In this document: one piece after another, positions 57,235-64,000 of the stretch
How the letters are laid out: each line of letters starts with the position of its first letter
Position numbering within the stretch: the first letter of the stretch is position 1
Origin: Comamonadaceae bacterium
GTDB taxonomy: Bacteria; Pseudomonadota; Gammaproteobacteria; Burkholderiales; Burkholderiaceae_C
Reading direction: 5' to 3'
Length of the DNA: 64,000 nucleotides
NCBI GenBank assembly: GCA_027484575.1
Contig: JAIXSQ010000009.1
Coordinates: 62,001-126,000 of the forward strand
Translations under genes and position numbers: made by a program
The notes under the pieces: model-generated
Seen by the model: the letters and a program-made list of their open reading frames with translations, nothing else
Told to the model about the DNA's origin: nothing
Databases searched by the model: none

Positions 57235-58784
57235 TGCCGGCGCCGACCGCGCCCGCCACGCCGTCCGACCTGCGCGGCGCCCTGGAGCGCCAGCCCGGCT
57301 CGGTGCCCCTGCGGCTGGCGCTGGGGCAGGCCTGCGCGGCGCAGGGCGACGGCCTGCAGGCCGCCGCTTGGTTCGCCGACGCGCTGCGGCTGGCGCCCGG
57401 CCAGCGCGCCCCCCGCGTCGCCCTGGCCGAGCAGCTGCTGGGCCTGCGGCTGTACGACCAGGCCCTGCCGCAGTACCGGGCGCTGCACGCGGCGGGCGAC
57501 CGCGACCGCGCCACCCTGCTGCACCTGGGCTTCTGCCTGGAGCACACGGGCGACGTCGAGGCGGCGGTCGCGGCCTACCGCGACGCGGTCGAGCGCGAAC
57601 CCGGCTTCCTGGAGGCGCACATCGACTTGGCGGGCGTGCTGTGGCGGGTGGGCGACTTCGACGGCGCGCTGGCGCATGCGCAGGCCGCGGTGCACCTGGC
57701 GCCCGAGCATCCCTACGCGCTGCGCATCCTCGGCTCGGCGCTCATGAACGCCAACCGGCTGGAGGAAGCCGAGCACTGGCTGCGCCGTGCGCTCGCGCGC
57801 CAGCCGGGCCTGGCGCTGGCCGAGCTCGACCTGGCGTTCACGCTGCTGCTGGCCGGCCGCTGGCGCGAAGGCTGGAGCTGGTACGCGCGGCGCTGGAACG
57901 ACACGGCCCGCCTGCAGCGGCCGGCCTACTGGCGGCCGGACGCCGAGTGGGCCGGGCCGGCTGCCCAGCCGCTGGCCGGCCGGCGGGTGCTGGTCTACAG
58001 CGAGCAGGGCCTGGGCGACACGCTGCAGTTCGCCCGCTACCTGCCGCTGCTGCAGCAGCAGGGCGCGCAGGTGCACCTGGACGCACCGGCGCCGCTGGTG
58101 CGGCTGCTCGAGCACGCCCTGCCTGGCGTGCAGTGCCTGCGGCCCGGCCAGCCGCTGCAGGCCGACCTGCATGCGGCGCTGCTCGACCTGCCGCTGCACC
58201 TGGGCACCGACAGCCCCGAGGCCGTGCCCGCGGCCGGCGGCTACCTGCAGGCGCCAGCGGGCCTGTGCGCCGAGTGGGCGCAGCGGCTGGCGCCCTGGGC
58301 CGGCCGCTGCAAGCTGGGGATCGCCTGGAGCGGCTCGCCCGCGCAGGTCAACAACCGCAACCGGGCCCTGCCGCTGTCGCTGCTGGCGCCGCTGCTGGCG
58401 CTGCCCGGCGTGCAGGGCTTCAGCCTGCAAGCCGGCCCGGCGGACGGCTGGACCGACCGGCTGCCCGACCCCGGGCAGCTGGTGGACCTGACCGCGCACT
58501 GGAGCGACTTCGCCGACAGCGCCGCGATGCTCGCGCAGCTGGACCTGGTGGTGACGGTGGACACCGCCGTGGCGCACTTGGCCGGCGCGCTGGGCGTGCC
58601 CTGCTGGGTGCTGCTGCCGTCCAACCCCGACTTCCGCTGGCTGCTCGCGCGCGAGGATTCGCCCTGGTACGCCAGCGTGCGGCTGTTCCGCAGGGCGGCC
58701 GGCCCGGGAGGGCGCCAGGCGCAGGCCGCGCGGGTGCTGGCCGCCCTGCACGAGGCGCTGCGCCGCGTCGGCACCCGGCGCTGA
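57234..58784 (+). CDS. TPR protein with glycosyltransferase-like C-terminal domain
   Basis: Two-part protein of 516 aa. Residues about 1-200 are tetratricopeptide repeats (LGQACAAQGDGLQAAAWFADALRLAPG and two or three more). Residues about 215-510 resemble the GT9/heptosyltransferase-like domain often fused to TPRs (VLVYSEQGLGDTLQFARYLPLL, IAWSGSP, VTVDTAVAHLAGALGVPCWVLLP). This architecture occurs in protein or glycan glycosylation loci. No signal peptide is seen. Its ATG overlaps the alpha-E stop codon, so it is co-translated with the ligase arm. Confidence 0.85.
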   Translation: MPAPTAPATPSDLRGALERQPGSVPLRLALGQACAAQGDGLQAAAWFADALRLAPGQRAPRVALAEQLLGLRLYDQALPQYRALHAAGDRDRATLLHLGFCLEHTGDVEAAVAAYRDAVEREPGFLEAHIDLAGVLWRVGDFDGALAHAQAAVHLAPEHPYALRILGSALMNANRLEEAEHWLRRALARQPGLALAELDLAFTLLLAGRWREGWSWYARRWNDTARLQRPAYWRPDAEWAGPAAQPLAGRRVLVYSEQGLGDTLQFARYLPLLQQQGAQVHLDAPAPLVRLLEHALPGVQCLRPGQPLQADLHAALLDLPLHLGTDSPEAVPAAGGYLQAPAGLCAEWAQRLAPWAGRCKLGIAWSGSPAQVNNRNRALPLSLLAPLLALPGVQGFSLQAGPADGWTDRLPDPGQLVDLTAHWSDFADSAAMLAQLDLVVTVDTAVAHLAGALGVPCWVLLPSNPDFRWLLAREDSPWYASVRLFRRAAGPGGRQAQAARVLAALHEALRRVGTRR

Positions 58785-58874
58785 ACCGCCACGAGACTCA
58801 TGCCGCGCCATCGGCGCGAGACGTCGCGCGCTGCCCCTTGCGCCCCCCTCTCTGCCGGCGCATGCGACCAGGAT

Positions 58875-58890
58875 TCGTTGTTTTCAACGA
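58875..58890. promoter_or_regulatory. 16-bp palindrome upstream of the first kinase promoter
   Basis: TCGTTG-TTTT-CAACGA is a perfect inverted repeat just upstream of the -35 position relative to the TACATT -10. It lies in an AT-rich patch unlike its surroundings and is a candidate operator. Confidence 0.4.
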
Positions 58891-58914
58891 TATGAGCAGT
58901 ATTGGCACTAATGG

Positions 58915-58920
58915 TACATT
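58915..58920 (+). promoter_or_regulatory. -10 element (TACATT) of the first histidine kinase gene, predicted leaderless
   Basis: TACATT ends 6 nt before the ATG at 58927, in the same geometry as queG and the second kinase. No Shine-Dalgarno sequence fits in between. Confidence 0.5.
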
Positions 58921-58926
58921 GACGGG

Positions 58927-60657
58927 ATGCTGACCAGGTTCCTGAACGTTCGCGGACGCGCCACGGAACCTGCGCCCGGCACACCGGCGGAAGCGATGCG
59001 TCGCGGTGCCTCGCTGTGGGTGCTCTGTGCGGTCCTGTTGGCGGCTGTGTGGGCCGGCATCGGCGCGACCATCGCCAGCACCCATCGCGCAGCGGCGAGC
59101 GAGCGAGCGGCCCTGGCCGCCTCGACCGCGAAGGGCTTTTCGGAGTACGTCGGCCTGCACGTGCTCATCGTCGACCGCATCCTGCTGAACCTGCGCGAGA
59201 CCTATCCCCGCAGCGGCACCGTGCCGGCGCACGAGGTGCTGCGGCTGGAGCTGGGCCAGATGGGGCCGATGCTCCTGCAGGTGTCGGTGGCCGACGCCAG
59301 CGGCGCCATGGTCGCCAGCTCGCTGCCATTGCAGCCGGCCGTCAGCATCGCCGACCGCCCGCACTTCCAGGCCTTCGTGGGCAATCCGCTGGACCGCCTG
59401 CACTTCAGCCAGCCGGTGATCGGCCGAGTGTCCAAGAAGATGTCGCTGCAGCTGGTGCGCCCGCTGCTGGGCCCCGGCGGCGAGTTGCGGGGCGTGCTCG
59501 TGGCCAGCATCGACCCGCTGCAGCTGCAACAGTACTTCGGCTCGCTGGATGCGTTCGCGGACGGCGGCGCCGTCACCATCGTGGGGCGCACCGACGGCGT
59601 GGTGCGCGCGCGCTTCACCGGCAAGGACATCACCTGGGGCCAGTCGATGGCGGGCGGTGCCGGTTGGCCGAGCATCTCGGTCAGGCGCGCCGGCCACCTT
59701 GACATGACGGGCCTGGACGGCGTGCGGCGGACCTTCGGCTACCACCAGTCGGCCGACTATCCGCTGGCGGTGTTGGTCAGCTGGCCCGCGCCCGCCTGGT
59801 GGGAGCTCGGGCCCGGGCTGGTGACCAGCTGCGTGGTGGCGCTCGCCTTCTCGGTGCTCGCCGTGCGCCAGACCTGGCTGCTGGTGCGCCGCGACCGCGA
59901 GAGCCGGCGCGTCATCGCCCGGCTCGAGGCCGCCCGCGCCCGCGAGGACGAGGCCAACCGCATGCAGGCCAGCTTCCTCGCCTCGGTGTCCCACGAACTG
60001 CGCACGCCGCTCAACTCCATCCTGGGCTTCTCGGAACTGATCGGGGAGGTCGCCCTCGACGAGGACACCCGGCGCTATGCCGGCCAGATCCACCGCAGCG
60101 GCAAGCACCTGCACGTGCTGGTCAACACCATGCTGGACATGGCGCGGATCGATGCGGGCCGCATGGCGGTCGAGAGCGAACCGGTCGAAGTGACCGGCCT
60201 CATCGCCGCGCTGGTGGACGTGCACCGGGTCGTCGCCGATCGCAAGGGCCTGGGCATGACGGTGAGCTTCGACCTGCCGCCGGGTAGCCTGCTCGAGACC
60301 CGGACCGACCGCACGAAGTTCACCCAGGTGGTCAGCAACGTGCTCGACAACGCGGTCAAGTTCACCGTGCAGGGCGGCGTCTGGATCACCGGCCTGCTCG
60401 AAGGCGACACGCTCCTGCTGCGGGTGGTGGACACCGGCCCGGGCATCGCGCCGCAGCGTCTGGCCACCGTGTTCGACCGCTTCGCCGGCGAGGGCTCCGC
60501 CGACCGCGAGGGCAGCGGCCTGGGCCTGCCGATGTCGCGCGAGCTGATGCACCTGCTGGGCGGCACCATCACGATCCATTCCGATCCCGGCCAGGGCACC
60601 CAGATCGAGATCCGCCTGCCGCGGGTCCAGCGCGTCGCGCACAATCCGCCACCATGA
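58927..60657 (+). CDS. Membrane sensor histidine kinase
   Basis: Sensor kinase of 576 aa. The first membrane helix is at residues 28-50, a periplasmic double-Cache-like sensor (DRPHFQAFV; LVRPLLGPGGELRGVLVASIDP) fills 51-290, and the second helix is at 296-315. HisKA has the phospho-acceptor H356 (SHELRTPLNSILGFSEL). The HATPase domain has NVLDNAVKFT, DTGPGIA, FDRF and GSGLGLPMS. Its stop codon overlaps the receiver gene (ATGA), its cognate partner. It is a close paralogue of the kinase at 61197. Confidence 0.93.
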   Translation: MLTRFLNVRGRATEPAPGTPAEAMRRGASLWVLCAVLLAAVWAGIGATIASTHRAAASERAALAASTAKGFSEYVGLHVLIVDRILLNLRETYPRSGTVPAHEVLRLELGQMGPMLLQVSVADASGAMVASSLPLQPAVSIADRPHFQAFVGNPLDRLHFSQPVIGRVSKKMSLQLVRPLLGPGGELRGVLVASIDPLQLQQYFGSLDAFADGGAVTIVGRTDGVVRARFTGKDITWGQSMAGGAGWPSISVRRAGHLDMTGLDGVRRTFGYHQSADYPLAVLVSWPAPAWWELGPGLVTSCVVALAFSVLAVRQTWLLVRRDRESRRVIARLEAARAREDEANRMQASFLASVSHELRTPLNSILGFSELIGEVALDEDTRRYAGQIHRSGKHLHVLVNTMLDMARIDAGRMAVESEPVEVTGLIAALVDVHRVVADRKGLGMTVSFDLPPGSLLETRTDRTKFTQVVSNVLDNAVKFTVQGGVWITGLLEGDTLLLRVVDTGPGIAPQRLATVFDRFAGEGSADREGSGLGLPMSRELMHLLGGTITIHSDPGQGTQIEIRLPRVQRVAHNPPP

Positions 60658-61046
60658 ACCCCACCCGCCAAGACGGCCTCGCGCTCGTCGTCGACGATGC
60701 CGAGGGCAACCGCATCCTGGCCGAGGCCTTCCTCAAGCGCCTGGGCTGGACCGTCAAGACCTTCGCCGACGCGACCTCGGCCCTGAACTTCTGCCAGCAG
60801 ACCCTGCCCGAGGCGATGCTGGTGGATGTGCGCATGCCCGGCATGTCGGGGGACGACCTGGTGCGCAGGCTGCGCGAGCAGTTCCCCCTCGCGCAGCTGC
60901 GCCTGGTGGGCTACACCGCCCATGCGATGGCCGACGAGATCGCCGGCTTCCGCCAGGCCGGCTTCGACGACGTGCTGATCAAGCCGGCCCTGCTGGCCGA
61001 CCTGCGCCGGGTGCTGCCCGGCCCCGGACAGGCACCGGCAGCCTGA
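60654..61046 (+). CDS. Stand-alone response regulator receiver protein
   Basis: Single receiver domain of 130 aa with no output domain. The acidic pair D14-D15 (VVDDAEGN), the phospho-acceptor D58 (MLVDVRMPGMSG), T88 (GYTAHA) and K110 (LIKP) are all intact, so it can be phosphorylated. The output must go through protein contacts, as in CheY- or Spo0F-type receivers. It is translationally coupled to the upstream kinase and followed by a hairpin. Confidence 0.93.
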   Translation: MNPTRQDGLALVVDDAEGNRILAEAFLKRLGWTVKTFADATSALNFCQQTLPEAMLVDVRMPGMSGDDLVRRLREQFPLAQLRLVGYTAHAMADEIAGFRQAGFDDVLIKPALLADLRRVLPGPGQAPAA

Positions 61047-61047
61047 G

Positions 61048-61064
61048 CCGCCCGCACGGGCGGT
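61048..61064. terminator. Hairpin after the receiver gene
   Basis: CCGCCCG (61048-61054) and CGGGCGG (61057-61063) form a tight stem, followed by TCCCTCC. It is a weak terminator candidate separating the first kinase-receiver unit from the second kinase. Confidence 0.45.
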
Positions 61065-61184
61065 CCCTCCATCCCGACTGCGGGTGCGCCCGCCCGGAGC
61101 AGCGCCACGTGCGGCGGCGGCGCGCTGTCAGTCAGGTGACAGTCGGGACGCATAAACCGTTTAAACAAGTTAACGCATTTCCGT

Positions 61185-61190
61185 TAGATT
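61185..61190 (+). promoter_or_regulatory. -10 element (TAGATT) of the second histidine kinase gene, predicted leaderless
   Basis: TAGATT ends 6 nt before the ATG at 61197. An AT-rich stretch just upstream holds the palindromes GTTTAAAC (61159-61166) and GTTAAC (61169-61174), the latter near the -35 region. It has its own promoter, so the kinase can be expressed apart from the receiver. Confidence 0.5.
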
Positions 61191-61196
61191 CGGTGG

Positions 61197-62921
61197 ATGC
61201 CGACGGAACCTGCGCTTTTCTGCCCGCCCCACCCGGCGACCGCTGGCCCGACGGCCGCGCCGAGGCCCCGCCGTCCCTGGTCCTCGTGGTGGACGCTCTG
61301 CGCCGCATGGCTGCTGGTGCTGTGGGGCGGGCTGGCCCTGTCCGTGGATGCGATGCACCGGTCCGCCACCCAGGAGCGGGCGGCGCTGGCGCAGGCCTCG
61401 GCCCAGGGCCACGCGGGGTCCCTGGGCCTGCAGCTGGCGATGGTCGACCGCACCCTGCTGGCCCTGCGCGAGCAGGGCCGCGCCGGCATCCGGCTGCCGG
61501 CCCATGCGGCCCTGCAGCAGGGCCTGGGCCCGGTGGGCCCCATGCTGCTGGAGGTGCTGGTGGCCGATGCCGCCGGCACCGTGGTGGCCAGCAGCCTGGC
61601 GTCGCGGGCCGATGGCAGCCTGGCCGACCACACGGGTTTCCGGGCCTCCGCGCGCGAACCCGCCGACCGGCTGCACGTGGGGGCGGCGGAGGCGGAGCCG
61701 GCCACCGGGCGGCTGGCCTGGCACCTCGTGCGGCCGGTGCTGGGTCCCGGGGGGAGCTTCCGTGGCGCGGTGGTGGCTGTCGTCGATCCGCTGCTGCACG
61801 GTGACCTCGCCGGTGCGCGGGACGCGCTGGCCGGCGACGAGGTGGTCGTGGTGATCGGGCAGGAAGACGGCATGGTGCGCGCGCGCCTGGCCGCGGGCCG
61901 TGTCAGCTGGGGCCAGTCGGTGGCCCGTTGGCCGATGTGGGACCGCCTGCGCCTGTTGCCGTCCGGGCGGTTCGAGATGCCGGGTGTGGACGGCGTCCGG
62001 CGGCTGTTCGGCTTCCAGCAGGTCCAGGGCGTGCCGTTGACCGTGGGCGTGGGCCGGCCGGTGCAGCCTTGGTGGCAGCTCGGACGCAAGCTGCGGGCCG
62101 GCGTCGCGCTTGCCCTGGCGCTGACGCTGCTGTCAGTCTGGAAGACCCACCAGCTGGTGCGCCGCGACCGCGAGCGCAGCCGCAGCTACAGGCGGCTCCA
62201 GGATGCCCGCATGCGCCAGGCGGAGGTCAGCCGCATGAAGTCCGGCTTCCTGGCCTCGGTGGCCCACGAGCTGCGCACGCCGCTGAACGCGGTCCTGGGC
62301 TTCTCGGAGCTGGTGCGCGACACCGCGCCCGACGCGGACACCCGCCGCTATGGCGACTTCCTGCTGCGCAACGGCCAGCACCTGCATGCGCTCGTGAACA
62401 CGCTGCTGGACCTGGCGCGCATCGATGCCGGTCGCATGGAGGTCGGGCGCGAGCGGGTGGACATCGGGCTGCTGGTGCGCACCCTGGTCGACGTGCACCG
62501 CCTGGGCGCCGATGCCAAGGGGCTGGCCATGGAGCTGGCGCTGGACCTGCCCGAGGGCATGGGCCTGGAGGCGCACACGGACCGCGCCAAGCTCACCCGG
62601 GTGCTGGACCACGTGCTGCAGAACGCCGTCAAGTTCACGGAGCGGGGCAGCGTGCGCATCGCCGGGGCGCTGGAGGGCGACACCTTGCGGCTGCAGGTGG
62701 TGGACACCGGCCCCGGCATCCCGCCCGGGCGGCTGTCCCGGGTCTTCGACCACTTCAGCAGCGACGGCGCACGCGAGCACGAGGGCAGCGGCCTGGGGCT
62801 GGCGCTCTCACGGCAGTTGCTGCAACTGCTGGGCGGCAGCATCGAGGTCCGCTCCCCGCCGGGCCAGGGCACGGAGGTGTCGCTGTGCCTGCCGCAGGTG
62901 CGGCAGGTGGGGCCCGCCTAG
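61197..62921 (+). CDS. Membrane sensor histidine kinase, paralogue of the first
   Basis: Sensor kinase of 574 aa with the same layout as the kinase at 58927: helix (about 28-50), periplasmic sensor, helix (about 300-316), HisKA with H357 (AHELRTPLNAVLGFSEL), and HATPase with HVLQNAVKFT, DTGPGIP and GSGLGLALSR. The sensor domain has diverged: the DRPHFQAFV segment of the first kinase reads DHTGFRASA here, so it probably senses something else. It has no receiver gene of its own. Its end overlaps the HD-domain gene by 4 nt at a CTAG. Confidence 0.93.
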   Translation: MPTEPALFCPPHPATAGPTAAPRPRRPWSSWWTLCAAWLLVLWGGLALSVDAMHRSATQERAALAQASAQGHAGSLGLQLAMVDRTLLALREQGRAGIRLPAHAALQQGLGPVGPMLLEVLVADAAGTVVASSLASRADGSLADHTGFRASAREPADRLHVGAAEAEPATGRLAWHLVRPVLGPGGSFRGAVVAVVDPLLHGDLAGARDALAGDEVVVVIGQEDGMVRARLAAGRVSWGQSVARWPMWDRLRLLPSGRFEMPGVDGVRRLFGFQQVQGVPLTVGVGRPVQPWWQLGRKLRAGVALALALTLLSVWKTHQLVRRDRERSRSYRRLQDARMRQAEVSRMKSGFLASVAHELRTPLNAVLGFSELVRDTAPDADTRRYGDFLLRNGQHLHALVNTLLDLARIDAGRMEVGRERVDIGLLVRTLVDVHRLGADAKGLAMELALDLPEGMGLEAHTDRAKLTRVLDHVLQNAVKFTERGSVRIAGALEGDTLRLQVVDTGPGIPPGRLSRVFDHFSSDGAREHEGSGLGLALSRQLLQLLGGSIEVRSPPGQGTEVSLCLPQVRQVGPA

Positions 62922-63544
62922 CCGCCCAGCGCCTGCAGCGAGCGCTGCAGGTTCTCGCGCGCCCGCGCCTCGAAGCTGTCGCGGTACGGGCCGGTGCGGA
63001 AGATCGCCGGCCGCGCCAGCATGCCGCGCACCCACTGCCCGCGGCCGGCGCGCCAGGCCGCCTCGTCGACATGGGCGTACTCGGCCCGCACCTCGCGCTC
63101 GTAGGCATCGAAGCGCGCGTACGGCGTGCCCAGGATCGCCAGGTCGATGTCCAGCAGCAGCTGCGTGTCGGGGTCGTCGCTGTCGCCATGGCCGGCGGTG
63201 GCCAGCACCAGGGCGTGCACGCGCGCGGCGGCCTCGGCGTTGCCGCCGCCTTGCAGCAAGGCCGCGCGGGCCCAGTCGGCGCTGCGCTGCTCGTTGTCGG
63301 TGCGCACGGGGTCGTACACCGCGTCGTGGAACCACAGCGCCCACTGCACCTCGGCCGGCCGCCGCGCCAGCGGCGCCGCCGCCTCGGCATGGGCCAGGCA
63401 CTCGCGCAGGTGCACCAGCGTGTGGTAGCGGCGCTGCGGCTCGCCATGGGCCTTCATCAGCTGGTTCATCAGCCCGCCGTTGGCGGGCCCGGGCAGGGCG
63501 AGGTCGCGCCACAGGCGCTGCCAGTCGGCCAGGGCCAGGCTCAT
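62918..63544 (-). CDS. HD-domain metal-dependent phosphohydrolase-like protein
   Basis: Cytoplasmic HD-superfamily protein of 208 aa. The metal ligands appear as RRYHTLVHLREC, then ALWFHDAVYDP and LLLDIDLAILG, the pattern of predicted HD hydrolases related to N-methyl-D-aspartate receptor NMDAR2C-like bacterial proteins. The substrate is unknown. It is convergent with the second kinase, and its ATG overlaps the transglycosylase stop codon (ATGA). Confidence 0.82.
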   Translation of the reverse strand: MSLALADWQRLWRDLALPGPANGGLMNQLMKAHGEPQRRYHTLVHLRECLAHAEAAAPLARRPAEVQWALWFHDAVYDPVRTDNEQRSADWARAALLQGGGNAEAAARVHALVLATAGHGDSDDPDTQLLLDIDLAILGTPYARFDAYEREVRAEYAHVDEAAWRAGRGQWVRGMLARPAIFRTGPYRDSFEARARENLQRSLQALGG

Positions 63545-64000
63545 CGCGCGGCCTCCAGCGCCTGCCGCACCTCGCGGCCCAGCTCGATGACGGCCATTGC
63601 GTAGTAGCTCGACCAGTTGTAGCGGGTGATCACGTAGAAGTTCTCCGTGCCGGCGACGTAGCTGGGGGGCTGCTCGCCGTTCTGCAGTTCGACCAGGGCC
63701 AGCGGGCCCTCGTGGCGCGCGGCGGCCTCGTCCAGCCGCGCGCCCTTGGCCAGGAAGGCCGGCACCGGGAAGGTGGGCAGGATGTCCGGCGCGAGCAGCG
63801 ACGGCAGGTCCAGCCGCTCGCGGTCGAAGTCCACCGCGTAGTGCGTGGGCATGCCCGGTTTCCAGCCGAAGGCCTGGAAGTAGTGGGCCACCGAGCCGAT
63901 CACGTCGGCCGGGTTGCGCCACAGGTCGACGCGGCCGTCGCCGTCGTAGTCGACCGCCCAGCGCGCCCAGCTGGTGGGCATGAACTGGGGCATGCCCATG
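63541..64000 (-). CDS. mltB: Lytic murein transglycosylase B, C-terminal part (partial)
   Basis: C-terminal 152 residues or so of a membrane-bound lytic transglycosylase; the gene continues past the right edge. The segments MGMPQFMPTSW, the EF-hand-like DYDGDGRVDLW, SVAHYFQAFGWKPG and the end FYVITRYNWSSYYAMAVIELG are typical of the SltB3/MltB family. The catalytic Glu lies upstream, outside the window. It is exported in the family and cuts peptidoglycan glycan strands. It is coupled to the HD-domain gene. Confidence 0.92.
   Translation of the reverse strand, partial: MGMPQFMPTSWARWAVDYDGDGRVDLWRNPADVIGSVAHYFQAFGWKPGMPTHYAVDFDRERLDLPSLLAPDILPTFPVPAFLAKGARLDEAAARHEGPLALVELQNGEQPPSYVAGTENFYVITRYNWSSYYAMAVIELGREVRQALEAAR

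Overview
The window is a very GC-rich, densely coded chromosomal segment of a betaproteobacterium, most likely Burkholderiales close to Comamonadaceae (Ramlibacter/Variovorax-like). Pointers are the Bug-type solute receptors, the pyrG-kdsA-eno-ftsB run, BamC beside DapA, ParE/ParC flanking a lytic transglycosylase, and very short intergenic gaps with many 1-8 nt start/stop overlaps. I see no rRNA, tRNA, CRISPR array, phage or insertion-sequence transposase. No gene-free stretch exceeds 300 bases; the longest gaps (6592-6839, 38195-38428, 48443-48663) hold repeats.

Layout. 1-12.3 kb: the start of a Tat-exported protein, tsaE, queG, an AEC permease, two orphan Bug receptors flanking xerD, a threonine-dehydratase-like enzyme, then an aromatic-oxidation cluster (Rieske oxygenase, its reductase, class II aldolase-fold enzyme) behind a palindromic operator candidate, a flavodoxin-fold quinone reductase and an MFS transporter. 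12.3-18.9 kb: a cyanide-insensitive-type cytochrome bd oxidase (cydA, cydB) with a DUF2231 membrane protein, a trypsin-like protease, a DUF455 ferritin-like protein, an EAL-HDOD protein and a gamma-carbonic anhydrase. 18.9-36 kb: housekeeping genes (hslO, ftsB, eno, kdsA, pyrG, coaBC, dut, a ribosomal-protein hydroxylase, bamC, dapA) with small lipoproteins, an SDR, a methyltransferase and an MFS transporter. 36.2-43 kb: parE and parC around a GNAT enzyme and a lytic transglycosylase, with a nested inverted-repeat element after parE.

43.1-57.2 kb is the most unusual part. Two arms transcribed away from each other carry two versions of a predicted, uncharacterised peptide-ligation system: transglutaminases, one joined to DUF2126; circularly permuted type 2 ATP-grasp enzymes; and alpha-E helical domains. 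One ATP-grasp/alpha-E pair is fused and the other split. A cardiolipin-synthase-like phospholipase D and ComEC lie inside the same transcription units. No proteasome-like Anbu peptidase is visible.

57.2-64 kb: a TPR-glycosyltransferase-like protein, two paralogous membrane histidine kinases around a single stand-alone receiver, an HD-domain protein and the C-terminal part of a lytic transglycosylase (MltB type).

Regulation. Several genes have a TAnnnT -10 hexamer 6 nt before the start codon (queG and both kinases), predicting leaderless mRNAs. Others have longer leaders. Two REP-like repeat families and several hairpins lie in the gaps.
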